DNA of 64,000 nt from Gammaproteobacteria bacterium. Its GTDB lineage: Bacteria; Pseudomonadota; Gammaproteobacteria; Pseudomonadales; Cellvibrionaceae. Position 1 is the first letter of the stretch. Every line of letters begins with the position of its first letter. Positions 46,655 to 55,807 of this stretch are shown piece after piece. The stretch spans positions 1 to 64,000 of the forward strand of contig JAGKWY010000002.1 of assembly GCA_021151625.1 (NCBI GenBank). Direction: 5' to 3'. The notes under the pieces are model-generated. The model saw only the letters and a list, made by a program, of their open reading frames with translations. It did no database searches and was not told the origin of the DNA. The position numbers and the translations under genes are program-made.

Positions 46655-48328
46655 ATGCCTGTCGGAAGTACAATCGAACTCTACACCACGATACTCGGCT
46701 GGATTTTGTATGACGCCATTTGGGGGATATTGGCCTACACGGGCCTTATTCTCGTTCCGTTCATTATCACTATCGTTAATGTAGTGATTGAAACTCGGGA
46801 TTCCGCCCAGGAGATTTCGGCAGAGGGTTTGATCCGTATCCTGGAAACCCGGATTTACATCATGATCGGCGTAGTCCTGTTTGCTGCACAACCCCTCATC
46901 AATGTTAATCCGTCAAAGACAACCTACACCCAATATCGATGCGGGGTGACCTCATCGAAAAGCTTGACTAAAACCATGACTGAATTGGCTTATGGGGATA
47001 GTAAAAGCACCTTGGATAAATCGACGGGAACCTTTGCTGTCATGCTCGATGGACGCACGCCCCGAGCGCCGATTTGGTGGTATCTGGTTACCAAGTTAAA
47101 TCATGCGATTACTCAGACTGCGCGACAGGAATTACCTTGCCAGGCAGATCTGCGCACCATGGGGGCTGGGTTATCCAAACTGAATATTGCCGACAAAGCA
47201 CTTAAAGATGAGTTGAAAGATTTCTATAAAGATTGCTGGCAACCAGCAGCTAACCAATTCGCCCGAGAACGTATTCCGGAAGATGACCTGCCAACGAAAT
47301 TTAAGGGCGGGGCAGTGTATGACGATATCACTTGGCCAGGCAGCGAATTCTTTATTAACCGCTCAGGATATTACGACACCCTCCGGGCTACAGCTGCTGT
47401 ACCGGCGTTCCCTTATGAATCCTTGAGAGATAGTGTCAAAGCTCCCGAACCGCCCACAGGCGTCGATACAGGCGGTTATCCGACGTGTCATGAGTGGTGG
47501 TTAGGGTATCCGGCAGATGGCGTTAGTTTTGACAGCGATAAGGGCCTCCGGGAACGCATGCTGACGTATATCAAGAACGACGCCATACCAGACGACTCCG
47601 AAGACAGCACCGGCGCCTGGTGGAAGTTCTGGGCAGAGGACAAGTTTGCCACCGCTGGAGATGCGGACGATGCCCTTATCAAAACTACGCTTAATGCGGA
47701 AAGTGAAGAGATTCAACTGGAGCTGACTAACGGCGCCTCGGAATATGGTGGCGTGATGGGCTCAACCACAGATCATGTTTTGCGAGGAATGCGATCGCTG
47801 ATTGGAGGTGCAGGATTATTAATTGGTGGTGCCAAAAAGGCTGTAGAGGTTGAGATGGTTCGCCAGGTCGCACCGATGGTGCAATCCATGGTTCTTCTGA
47901 TCTTTACGGTTGGTTTACCGTTGCTACTAGCGATTGGTTCTTTTTCTCTAAAAAACATGATTGCATTAACGCTGCTGCAGTTCAGCATTATTTTCTGGGG
48001 ATTCTTATTTGCGCTGGCAGCTTGGCTGGATAACTTCCTATTGTCCGGGCTTTGGTCTGGCGCCGACAAAAATGCCAATATGCTTATGGATACATTAATG
48101 CCCAATACCAGCGGCGTTGGTACCCAAATTCTTGCGATCAGTTGGGTGACTTGGATGCTTTATACATTGGCCCCATTGGCATTCACGTATTGCTTAGGGG
48201 TAATAGGGATTAAGGCGGGAAGTCTGGCCACTAATGCAATAAATAGTTCTTCAAATGAGATTAGTGGTCAAAGTGGGGCGGGAGTTGGCGTAGCTCAAAA
48301 AATTATAACAAAAGGCAAAGGAAAATAA
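46655..48328 (+). CDS. traG: TraG-like mating-pair stabilisation protein (N-terminal domain type)
   Basis: The 557-residue protein has membrane helices at about residues 20-50, 70-85 and four or five near 405-520, and an extended soluble section between them. It matches the TraG N-terminal domain family (PF07916-like) that ends the transfer operon in these ICEs. It works in channel assembly and mating-pair stabilisation. The F-plasmid-type C-terminal exclusion part is absent, as usual for this group. It is the last rightward transfer gene. Confidence 0.85.
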   Translation: MPVGSTIELYTTILGWILYDAIWGILAYTGLILVPFIITIVNVVIETRDSAQEISAEGLIRILETRIYIMIGVVLFAAQPLINVNPSKTTYTQYRCGVTSSKSLTKTMTELAYGDSKSTLDKSTGTFAVMLDGRTPRAPIWWYLVTKLNHAITQTARQELPCQADLRTMGAGLSKLNIADKALKDELKDFYKDCWQPAANQFARERIPEDDLPTKFKGGAVYDDITWPGSEFFINRSGYYDTLRATAAVPAFPYESLRDSVKAPEPPTGVDTGGYPTCHEWWLGYPADGVSFDSDKGLRERMLTYIKNDAIPDDSEDSTGAWWKFWAEDKFATAGDADDALIKTTLNAESEEIQLELTNGASEYGGVMGSTTDHVLRGMRSLIGGAGLLIGGAKKAVEVEMVRQVAPMVQSMVLLIFTVGLPLLLAIGSFSLKNMIALTLLQFSIIFWGFLFALAAWLDNFLLSGLWSGADKNANMLMDTLMPNTSGVGTQILAISWVTWMLYTLAPLAFTYCLGVIGIKAGSLATNAINSSSNEISGQSGAGVGVAQKIITKGKGK

Positions 48329-48337
48329 GATTTTTCC

Positions 48338-48643
48338 TCAATGTATCTTAAGTGGGCGCCCGAGCATATCAAAGCCTGGTGCATCTGGATCGGGAGCTCT
48401 GGAGTGATCATATCTCTCTTGATGCTTCCTTTCTTCCGCTTCTTCCTCTGCAGTTGGAGCAACGGAGGCCCAAACAGAAATAAGAGCAACAAACACTTTT
48501 GCTAAGAGGGTGAAAACTGCGATTAGCACCAGACCAGCATGTTTGCCTAACCACCAAATAGCTTTGACCAATGCCACCAGCACTACACCAGTAACTTGGG
48601 CGGTCTTGTTCCAGTCAACTTTGTGGGTGTCTTTGGTAATCAT
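48338..48643 (-). CDS. Small membrane protein at the end of the transfer module
   Basis: The 101-residue protein has one or two hydrophobic helices (residues about 15-62) followed by a charged tail with many Glu, Arg and His and a C-terminal GRPLKIH. It converges on traG. Small opposite-strand membrane proteins (DUF3742-like) occur at this place in related ICEs, but I cannot confirm the family. Confidence 0.6.
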   Translation of the reverse strand: MITKDTHKVDWNKTAQVTGVVLVALVKAIWWLGKHAGLVLIAVFTLLAKVFVALISVWASVAPTAEEEAEERKHQERYDHSRAPDPDAPGFDMLGRPLKIH

Positions 48644-48781
48644 GGCTCATTCCTGAAGGCATGGGAGGTAGTTTTTCAATATATAGCAGTTTCAGGGTGA
48701 ATAGGAAGTGAACAGCGTAGATAGCACGCTTTTTGGCGCTTTCTATAGCGTATTCATTCCAGATTGTGTAGTACTTCGAAT

Positions 48782-48801
48782 AATTATCGGGGCCGATAAT
48801 T
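48782..48801. repeat. 20-bp palindrome at the backbone/cargo junction
   Basis: The arms AATTATCGG / CCGATAATT (9 bp, perfect) lie around GG in the 289-bp gene-free stretch between the transfer module and the metal cargo. The role is unknown. Confidence 0.5.
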
Positions 48802-48855
48802 GGTCAGTCACCAGGTCTCTCTCCATGCATCTCACATAGTGCTGAGATAAAAGCT

Positions 48856-48879
48856 GTTGCACCTATTAGTAGGTGCAAC
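48856..48879 (-). terminator. Terminator of the zntA transcript
   Basis: The stem GTTGCACCT / AGGTGCAAC has a 6-nt loop. On the minus strand it is followed by AGCTTTTATC, 54 bp after the zntA stop, so it can end leftward transcription. Confidence 0.6.
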
Positions 48880-48932
48880 ATGTAAATAACATAATGAAAT
48901 TCATTTAAAGATAGTTCCTTGAATTTCTCTCA

Positions 48933-50957
48933 TTAAAACTTCATTCGTTGAATCCTAACGGCGTTTAAAATAGCCAATAACGCCACACCAACATCAGCAA
49001 AAACTGCTTCCCACATCGTCGCAATTCCGCCTGCACCCAATAATAAAACAACAACTTTCACACTAAATGCCAAAGTAATGTTTTGCCAGACAACACGTTT
49101 AGTTTGTTTCCCTATTGAAACGGCAAGCGGAATTTTGCTCGGCTTGTCATCCTGAATAACGATGTCGGCAGTTTCAATTGTGGCATCACTGCCCAAGCCG
49201 CCCATCGCAATGCCCACATCACTTAATGCAATCACGGGGGCGTCATTTACGCCATCTCCTACGAAGGCAACGGATTCGTTTTGTGCTTTGATCTCTTTTA
49301 CTTTATTTACTTTATCTTCCGGTAATAAATCTCCGAACGCGTTATTGATATCTAAGGTTTTTGCCACAAATTGAACGACGGTATTTTTATCGCCACTTAA
49401 CATCGTTGAGTTAATGCCCAAAGATTTGAGCGAGTTTATTGTTAGTTGGGCGTCTTCTTTTATGGAATCGGCGATAGTGATGTAGCCTACAAATTGATTA
49501 TCGTAGGCAACCGCAATAACGGTATAAACGATTGATGAGGGATCAATGTCGTAGCGGATGGAAAATTTATCCAATAAGCGGAAGTTTCCGACCAACAAAA
49601 CTTTTCCGTTGATCTCTGCTTTTAATCCGTGACCCGCGATTTCTTCAATATTATTTAGTAATAGGTTGTGATCGATCTCGCCCACAAATTGGTGTATTGC
49701 TGTTGCGACCGGATGTGTGCTTCGACTTTCCAGAGCGTTGACCATGCCGAGCATTTCATCACGATTAAATCTATCGTTGAAGTTCACATCCTGTACTTTG
49801 AATACACCTTCAGTGAGGGTACCTGTTTTATCCATCACCACATGCTGGATCTTGGCAATTACGTCGAGGAAGTTACTGCCCTTAAATAAAATGCCATGTT
49901 TGCTCGCCGCTCCGATGCCACCGAAATACCCTAACGGAATACTGATCACCAATGCACAAGGGCAAGAGATCACGAGGAAAATGAGCGCGCGGTAAAGCCA
50001 TTCGCTAAACACATAGTTATCAACAAAAAAGTAAGGCAAGGTAGAGATTCCGAGGGCCAGAACCACGACGATAGGCGTATAAATTTTGGCGAACTTTCTG
50101 ATAAATAATTCAGTCGGCGCTTTTTGTGCCGAGGCGTTTTGTACCAATTCAAGAATGCGGGATAACTTGCTGTCTTTATAAGCGGTAGTAACTTTTACTT
50201 GGGCAACACCATTAAGGTTGATCATACCGGCCAGAACAACATCGCCTTTATTTTTTCCATCGGGTTTGCTTTCACCCGTTAGTGCTGCCGTGTCGAAAAA
50301 GGCGGTATTAGAAATTAACTCGCCATCCAAGGCTAATTTTTCCCCGGCTTTCAGTTGGATAATTTCTCCAATTTCAACGGTTTCTGCTTTACGGGTAATT
50401 GCTTGATTGCCTTGGAGTACATTGACTTCATCGGGGCGCTGGTCAAGCAAGGTTTTAATGTTTGTCTTTGCCCTTCTAACAGCAATATTTTGAAACGCTT
50501 CACCTACAGAATAAAACAGCATTACTGCTACGCCTTCAGGGTATTCACCAATAGCGAATGCACCGATGGTTGCAATTCCCATCAGGAAAAACTCGGAAAA
50601 AACGTCACCTTTACGAATGCTTTCAACGGCTTCCTTGAGTACAGGGAAACCAACGGGAATGTATGCCGCGATGTACCAACCGAGTCTTAACCAACCGGTG
50701 AACCATGATTGAGGAAAAAAATTATCTAATGTAATGGCGATCAGTAATGCAATAAGACTGATGATCGCCGGCAGAAACAACCTGATATTGCTTGTTTCAG
50801 AACTGTCGTGGTCATGACCATCCTGCATTGACAGCTGGGTTTCAGCACCGCAGCAATCACCACATTTCGTTTTGCGGTCAATAGTCGACTTATCGCTAGT
50901 CGCACTTGAGCAGCTTGCTGGAGCTTTTTGCGTATCATGTTCAGATGTATGTTCCAT
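48933..50957 (-). CDS. zntA: Zn/Cd/Pb-exporting P1B-type ATPase
   Basis: The 674-residue inner-membrane pump has the P-type hallmarks: the membrane motif SCPCALVIS near residue 332, phosphorylation loop DKTGTLTEG near 376, TGESKPDGK near 243 and GDGVNDAPVIALSD near 570. CPC plus the closing ADVGVALLAILNAVR point to the zinc/cadmium/lead class. The N-terminal metal part lacks the ferredoxin-like HMA domain with GMTCxxC. Instead a disordered stretch of about 55 residues carries CGDCCGAE and His residues (DGHDHD). It follows the lipoprotein gene by 57 bp as an operon. Confidence 0.92.
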   Translation of the reverse strand: MEHTSEHDTQKAPASCSSATSDKSTIDRKTKCGDCCGAETQLSMQDGHDHDSSETSNIRLFLPAIISLIALLIAITLDNFFPQSWFTGWLRLGWYIAAYIPVGFPVLKEAVESIRKGDVFSEFFLMGIATIGAFAIGEYPEGVAVMLFYSVGEAFQNIAVRRAKTNIKTLLDQRPDEVNVLQGNQAITRKAETVEIGEIIQLKAGEKLALDGELISNTAFFDTAALTGESKPDGKNKGDVVLAGMINLNGVAQVKVTTAYKDSKLSRILELVQNASAQKAPTELFIRKFAKIYTPIVVVLALGISTLPYFFVDNYVFSEWLYRALIFLVISCPCALVISIPLGYFGGIGAASKHGILFKGSNFLDVIAKIQHVVMDKTGTLTEGVFKVQDVNFNDRFNRDEMLGMVNALESRSTHPVATAIHQFVGEIDHNLLLNNIEEIAGHGLKAEINGKVLLVGNFRLLDKFSIRYDIDPSSIVYTVIAVAYDNQFVGYITIADSIKEDAQLTINSLKSLGINSTMLSGDKNTVVQFVAKTLDINNAFGDLLPEDKVNKVKEIKAQNESVAFVGDGVNDAPVIALSDVGIAMGGLGSDATIETADIVIQDDKPSKIPLAVSIGKQTKRVVWQNITLAFSVKVVVLLLGAGGIATMWEAVFADVGVALLAILNAVRIQRMKF

Positions 50958-51014
50958 TGGATTTCCTCAACTCATCAAAAAATATTTCGGTGTAAATGCC
51001 AAGCAGATATACGG

Positions 51015-51416
51015 TTATTTCTGGGCCAAAAAGCTGGCATGAATAATTAATGCTTGTGAGTGAACTCCATCCACAATCACGGAAAATCTTCCTGGTCGCC
51101 GAGTGTTAGGTTTGTAATGGAGATGGCAAGGTTCGTAATTGGCGGTAACTGTTTTTAGTAAAACGCCTAGTTTGTCAAAAATCTTAAATTGCAATTGACC
51201 GCACTCAACGTGTACCTGTTTATGTTCAGGCAATACTTCGCCGCTGAGTATTAAATTTTGGCCTTCGAACAATGCTCCAATATTTAAACTCAAATGATGC
51301 TGTTTCATTTGATCGGTTTTGAATGTCACCTGCGTGTGCTCTTGGGATGTTAACTGGCAAGCACTCAAAAATATCGAGAGAAGAAGTAAGGCTATTAACC
51401 GTGTAAAAGACATCAT
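51015..51416 (-). CDS. Lipoprotein of unknown function, metal-linked
   Basis: The 133-residue protein has a lipoprotein signal with the lipobox LSAC (Cys near residue 20). The mature domain is beta-rich with several His and a Cys pair (VECGQLQF and YEPCHLHY), possible metal ligands or a disulfide. AGGAG precedes the start. It heads a two-gene transcript with zntA. It may be a periplasmic metal-binding helper, but no family is recognised. Confidence 0.6.
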   Translation of the reverse strand: MMSFTRLIALLLLSIFLSACQLTSQEHTQVTFKTDQMKQHHLSLNIGALFEGQNLILSGEVLPEHKQVHVECGQLQFKIFDKLGVLLKTVTANYEPCHLHYKPNTRRPGRFSVIVDGVHSQALIIHASFLAQK

Positions 51417-51543
51417 AATGAATTCTCCTGTGAAGTAAATTCGACGAGGATAAAAACGTGCCTGGTCAATGTGCTTTAGAAAATCGTTTTAGGTATTTTC
51501 AGTCGGCAACGCTTTTTGATAACACTAATATGCAGCGATAATT

Positions 51544-51575
51544 GCCACCGGTGTTTTGCACCGGTGGCGTTTTTG
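51544..51575 (+). terminator. Hairpin between the czc and zntA transcripts
   Basis: The perfect 10-bp stem GCCACCGGTG / CACCGGTGGC with a 5-nt loop is followed by a T run on the plus strand. It is just after the czcA stop, which reads leftwards, where no T run follows. It may slow czc transcripts and stop rightward read-through. Confidence 0.6.
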
Positions 51576-51578
51576 TTA

Positions 51579-54500
51579 CTAGTCAGTTTCGCGATGGGCC
51601 ATACGATACAGCCCGGGCAATACGAGTAAGGTCAGAATGGTGGACGAGATAATTCCACCAATCACCACGGTAGCCAGCGGGCGCTGAACTTCAGCACCGG
51701 TACTGGTGTTCAATGCCATCGGCAGGAATCCCAATGCAGCAACCAGCGCGACCATCAGGATCGGCCGTAGGCGCAACATGGCGCCTTCCCGGATAGCAGA
51801 ATCGATAGCCAGCCCATTTCTTAAACCATCACGGAAGGCAGATACCATCATGACCCCGGTCAACACCGCGACACCGGACAAGGTGATGAAGCCGACCCCT
51901 GCCGTAATTGATAAGGGAATATCCCGCAGCCACAGGAAAATCACCCCACCGGTTAATGCGAGCGGTACTCCACTGAATACCAGCAAGGCATCTTTGGCGG
52001 ATCCAAAGGTCATCATGAGCAATGCAAAAATCATCAGCAGTGTCAGTGGGACTAATAACCCTAACCGCTCGGATGCCGATTGCAGCTGCTCGAAGGTACC
52101 GCCGTATTCCAGCCAATAGCCGGGAGGTAACTTCACTTGTTGACCGACTTTTTCCTGAACCTCGGTCACAAACCCACCCAGATCGCGACCAGTTACATTG
52201 GCACTGACAACCAGGCGGCGCTTGCCATTTTCGCGGCTGATCTGGTTTGCACCAGGGGCAAGGTTAAGACGGGCTACTTCACCCAATGGTACGTATCCAC
52301 CGTCCGGTAATGGAATGGGAAGGTAGGACAATGCGGTCAGGTCATTGCGTTGCTTCTCGGGAAGTCTCACCACCAATCCAAAACGCTGATCGCCTTCAAA
52401 GATCTGCCCCGCTTCCTCACCACCGGTTGCTGCTGCCAGCGTATCTTGCAGGTCCGCCATGTTGATGCCGTAGCGCAGAAGTAGATCCCGATCCGCATCA
52501 ATAGACAGCAACGGTAAACCGTCGGCCTGTTCTACCTTCACGCCATCTGCGCCCTCGATGCTGTTAAGCACACTCGCAATCTGGTTGCCGGAAGCCAATA
52601 ACTGATTCAGATCATCACCGTAGATCTTGATCCCCAAGTCCGAACGTACCCCGGAAATGAGTTCGTTAAAGCGCAATTGGATCGGTTGGCTGATTTCGTA
52701 GGCGTTACCTGGCACTTTGGCCAGTTGCGTTTCAATGGCTTCAAGGATTTCCGCTTTGGATTTGCCCGGATCCGGCCAATCCGCTTTGTCTTTCAGCATG
52801 ACGTAGCCGTCTGAAATGTTGGGCCCCATAGGATCACTCGCAACCTCGGCGGTACCCACCCGTGAGAAGAACGTTTTGACCTCGGGAACAGCCATCACCG
52901 CTTTCTCCACCTGAAATTGCATCTCTAGGGATTGGGTGAGGCTGGTACCGGGAATACGCAACGCTTGCACGGCGATATCACCTTCATCAAGGTTGGGAAC
53001 AAATTCGGTTCCCATCCGCGATGCCAGCCAGCCGGATCCAATCACAAACACGATGGCACCGGCCAAAATAGGAACACGGCGTTTGAGTGCAAAATCGAGT
53101 GTTGGAACGTAAGCCGCTTTGGATTTGGCTATCACGCGGTTTTCTTTTTCCTCGATCTTGCCGGACATACACAAGGCGAGCGCCGCCGGCACAAATGTCA
53201 GGGAAAGAATGAGCGCAGCAATTAACGCCATGATCACTGCGAAAGCCATAGGCGTGAACATTTTGCCTTCTACACCGGTGAGCGCAAGAATCGGAATGTT
53301 CACCAGAATCACAACCAGAACGCTGATCAAGCTAGGTGTGAATACTTCGCGGGTTGCGCTGAATACGGTGTGTAAGCGTTCTTCTACATCCAGCAATCTC
53401 CCCAAGTGATGCTGACGTTGCGAGAGTCGCAACAGGCAATTCTCCACAATGATTACCGCCCCATCGACAATCAGACCAAAATCCAGTGCACCCAGGCTCA
53501 TCAGGTTGGCGCTGACTTTGGTTTGTACCATCCCGGTCATTAGCATCAGCATCGAAAGCGGAATAACCATCGCGGTCAATAACGCGGCGCGAACATTGCC
53601 AAGCATCACGAGCAGTACGACCACAACCAGGATCGCACCTTCCACCAGATTCTTTTGCACAGTGGCGATGGTTTTTTCCACCAGTACCGTACGGTCGTAC
53701 ACGGCATCGGCGGTTACACCTTTGGGTAAGGTGCGATTGATTTCCTCAAGCTTGGCTGCAACCGCGTGGGACACCGTTCGACTGTTCTCACCGACCAGCA
53801 TCACCGCAGTACCGAGCACCGTTTCTTCGCCGTCACGAGTTGCTGCACCGGTGCGCAACTCTTTGCCCAATCCGACGGACGCAATATCGCCAATCGTGAC
53901 CGGGACACCATCGCGGCGACCGACGATAACTTTTTTGATGGCCGGAATATCGGAGAGCTGTCCTGGTGCACGTATCAGGTACTGCTCACCGTTTTTCTCG
54001 ATGTAACCTGCCCCGATGTTGGTGTTGTTTTTTTCCAGCGCCTGAACCACATCATCAAACACAATCCCGTAAGCCAGCATCAATCCCGGATCCGGGGTGA
54101 TGTGAAATTGTTTTTCGAATCCACCGATGGTGTTCACTTCAGTGACGCCAGGTACAAGACGCAATTGCGGACGGATTACCCAGTCTTGCAGGGTACGCAA
54201 CGCCATCGCATCGTAGGGCTGTCCGTTGGGTTGACGCGCTTTTGGATCGGCGTGAACTGAGTAGTGGAAGATTTCACCAAGACCCGTAGCAACCGGTCCC
54301 ATCTCGGGCTCGATACCGGCGGGCATTTGGCTTTTGGCCTGTTGCAAACGCTCGTTGAGAATATTGCGTGCGAAGTAGATATCGGTCCCGTCTTCGAATA
54401 CCACAGTCACCTGCGATAAGGCATAACGTGAGAGTGACCGGGTGCTTTCGACATGCGGTAAACCTGCAATCGCGATTTCCACCAGGTAGGTAATGCGTTG

Positions 54501-54686
54501 CTCAACTTCAAGTGGCGAGTAACCGGGTGCTTGTGTGTTGATCTGGACTTGTACGTTGGTGATATCCGGTACCGCATCAATCGGCAACCGGTTGTAATTC
54601 CAGACACCGGCAGCTGAGACCACAAGGACAAAAAAGATAATCAGCCAACGACGGGCGATGGAAAATTTAATCAATGCATCAACCAT
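51579..54686 (-). CDS. czcA: Heavy-metal RND efflux pump, CzcA type
   Basis: The 1035-residue inner-membrane proton antiporter exports Zn/Cd/Co from periplasm or cytoplasm across the cell wall. Twelve membrane helices and two large periplasmic loops are evident. The proton-relay motif LDFGLIVDGAVIIVEN near residue 400 has the Asp, Asp and Glu of the Zn/Co/Cd (HME1) class. Other motifs include PIDAVPDITNVQVQINT near residue 34, GTEFVPNLDEGDIA near 570. It is third in the czcICBA order and 53 bp after czcB. Confidence 0.93.
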   Translation of the reverse strand: MVDALIKFSIARRWLIIFFVLVVSAAGVWNYNRLPIDAVPDITNVQVQINTQAPGYSPLEVEQRITYLVEIAIAGLPHVESTRSLSRYALSQVTVVFEDGTDIYFARNILNERLQQAKSQMPAGIEPEMGPVATGLGEIFHYSVHADPKARQPNGQPYDAMALRTLQDWVIRPQLRLVPGVTEVNTIGGFEKQFHITPDPGLMLAYGIVFDDVVQALEKNNTNIGAGYIEKNGEQYLIRAPGQLSDIPAIKKVIVGRRDGVPVTIGDIASVGLGKELRTGAATRDGEETVLGTAVMLVGENSRTVSHAVAAKLEEINRTLPKGVTADAVYDRTVLVEKTIATVQKNLVEGAILVVVVLLVMLGNVRAALLTAMVIPLSMLMLMTGMVQTKVSANLMSLGALDFGLIVDGAVIIVENCLLRLSQRQHHLGRLLDVEERLHTVFSATREVFTPSLISVLVVILVNIPILALTGVEGKMFTPMAFAVIMALIAALILSLTFVPAALALCMSGKIEEKENRVIAKSKAAYVPTLDFALKRRVPILAGAIVFVIGSGWLASRMGTEFVPNLDEGDIAVQALRIPGTSLTQSLEMQFQVEKAVMAVPEVKTFFSRVGTAEVASDPMGPNISDGYVMLKDKADWPDPGKSKAEILEAIETQLAKVPGNAYEISQPIQLRFNELISGVRSDLGIKIYGDDLNQLLASGNQIASVLNSIEGADGVKVEQADGLPLLSIDADRDLLLRYGINMADLQDTLAAATGGEEAGQIFEGDQRFGLVVRLPEKQRNDLTALSYLPIPLPDGGYVPLGEVARLNLAPGANQISRENGKRRLVVSANVTGRDLGGFVTEVQEKVGQQVKLPPGYWLEYGGTFEQLQSASERLGLLVPLTLLMIFALLMMTFGSAKDALLVFSGVPLALTGGVIFLWLRDIPLSITAGVGFITLSGVAVLTGVMMVSAFRDGLRNGLAIDSAIREGAMLRLRPILMVALVAALGFLPMALNTSTGAEVQRPLATVVIGGIISSTILTLLVLPGLYRMAHRETD

Positions 54687-54739
54687 GGTTGTATCTCCAC
54701 AATTGATTGCACGCTACGCGTTGCATAGCAGAAAGACGC

Positions 54740-55807
54740 TTAGTGTTCATGTTCTGCGCTCTCCTTGCCCAAATCTGACTTGAGGATAAAACTGTTGGTG
54801 GCAACATAGGTATCGCCAGCAACCAAGCCCGAGACAATTTCGGTATACACGCTGTCTGCGCGTCCCACCTGGACCGGCCGGGGCTCAAATCCATCCGCTT
54901 CCCTAACGAATACCACGGTTTTTCCTTCATGGGTTTGCAAGGCTTCATTGCGTACTGCGACGGCAACTTTGGTCTCCGCCAGAGTTACTTCAGCATTAAC
55001 GAAATGACCTGCGAACCATTGGCCCTCCGCATTATCAAGGGATGCCCGCGCAATGGTTGATTGGTTTACCGGGTTAGCATGAGTACTCACGTAAATCACA
55101 GAGCCTTCACCGGATATGCCGCGTTGGGGTTGCGCCACCCGGACTACTTGCCCGGATTTAACCTGAGCGATATCGCGGGGGAACAGGGTCAGGTCCACCC
55201 AAACGGTTGACGTGTTCGCGATGGTGAAGAGCGGCGCGTCCGTGGTTTGTTCGCCTACTGCTCCTTGGCGATCCGTGATGACCCCATTGATGGTTGCCGT
55301 TACGGAATACACCTTGAGACTTTCGTTACTTTCGATGGTTGCCAATACATCACCCGCTGCCACACGGTCACCGGGCTTGCGATTCAATTGGCGTATGATG
55401 CCGGGGAAACGAGCGGTAACTTGCTGGATGCCATCGGCACTAGGTGTGATCACCCCATACAGGGGAAGGGTTTGGCGAATGGCGATTGGGCCGGCCTTTA
55501 CGACCTGGATGCCGGTGTTACGCAATTGTTCGTTGGACAGGGTGATTTTGCTTTCTTCATGACCACCGTGCTCTTCCTGGCCATTGTTATCTTCATCGTC
55601 GTGATCGTGAGCTTTTTCACTGTCCTCATCATTGTGAGCGGCAGGTTTAGCGGCCGCTTTCGGCATTTGTTTGGTTTCGTTTGCCGGTTTGTCCGTCTCG
55701 GCCGCGCTGGCTAAATAAATATCAACAGCGAACATGCCAATTAACAAGGCAGCGAGCAGCCCGATGATTAACCAGGGTTTTAGGGATTTTTGTTTAGTTG
55801 TTTTCAT
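54740..55807 (-). CDS. czcB: Periplasmic adaptor of the RND pump, CzcB type
   Basis: The 355-residue protein has an N-terminal membrane anchor (residues 12-31), then an acidic His-rich stretch (DHDDEDNNGQEEHGGHEE, near 68) able to bind metal, then the lipoyl/beta-barrel adaptor domains (GVITPSADGIQQVTARFPG near 117; FTIANTSTVWVDLTLF near 200). It bridges CzcA and CzcC. The start overlaps the czcC stop (ATGA). Confidence 0.9.
   Translation of the reverse strand: MKTTKQKSLKPWLIIGLLAALLIGMFAVDIYLASAAETDKPANETKQMPKAAAKPAAHNDEDSEKAHDHDDEDNNGQEEHGGHEESKITLSNEQLRNTGIQVVKAGPIAIRQTLPLYGVITPSADGIQQVTARFPGIIRQLNRKPGDRVAAGDVLATIESNESLKVYSVTATINGVITDRQGAVGEQTTDAPLFTIANTSTVWVDLTLFPRDIAQVKSGQVVRVAQPQRGISGEGSVIYVSTHANPVNQSTIARASLDNAEGQWFAGHFVNAEVTLAETKVAVAVRNEALQTHEGKTVVFVREADGFEPRPVQVGRADSVYTEIVSGLVAGDTYVATNSFILKSDLGKESAEHEH

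Noticed and set aside
53449..54006. Plus-strand frame of 185 codons
   Set aside because: It lies fully inside czcA on the opposite strand, is full of Ser/Thr/Ile low complexity and has no ribosome site.
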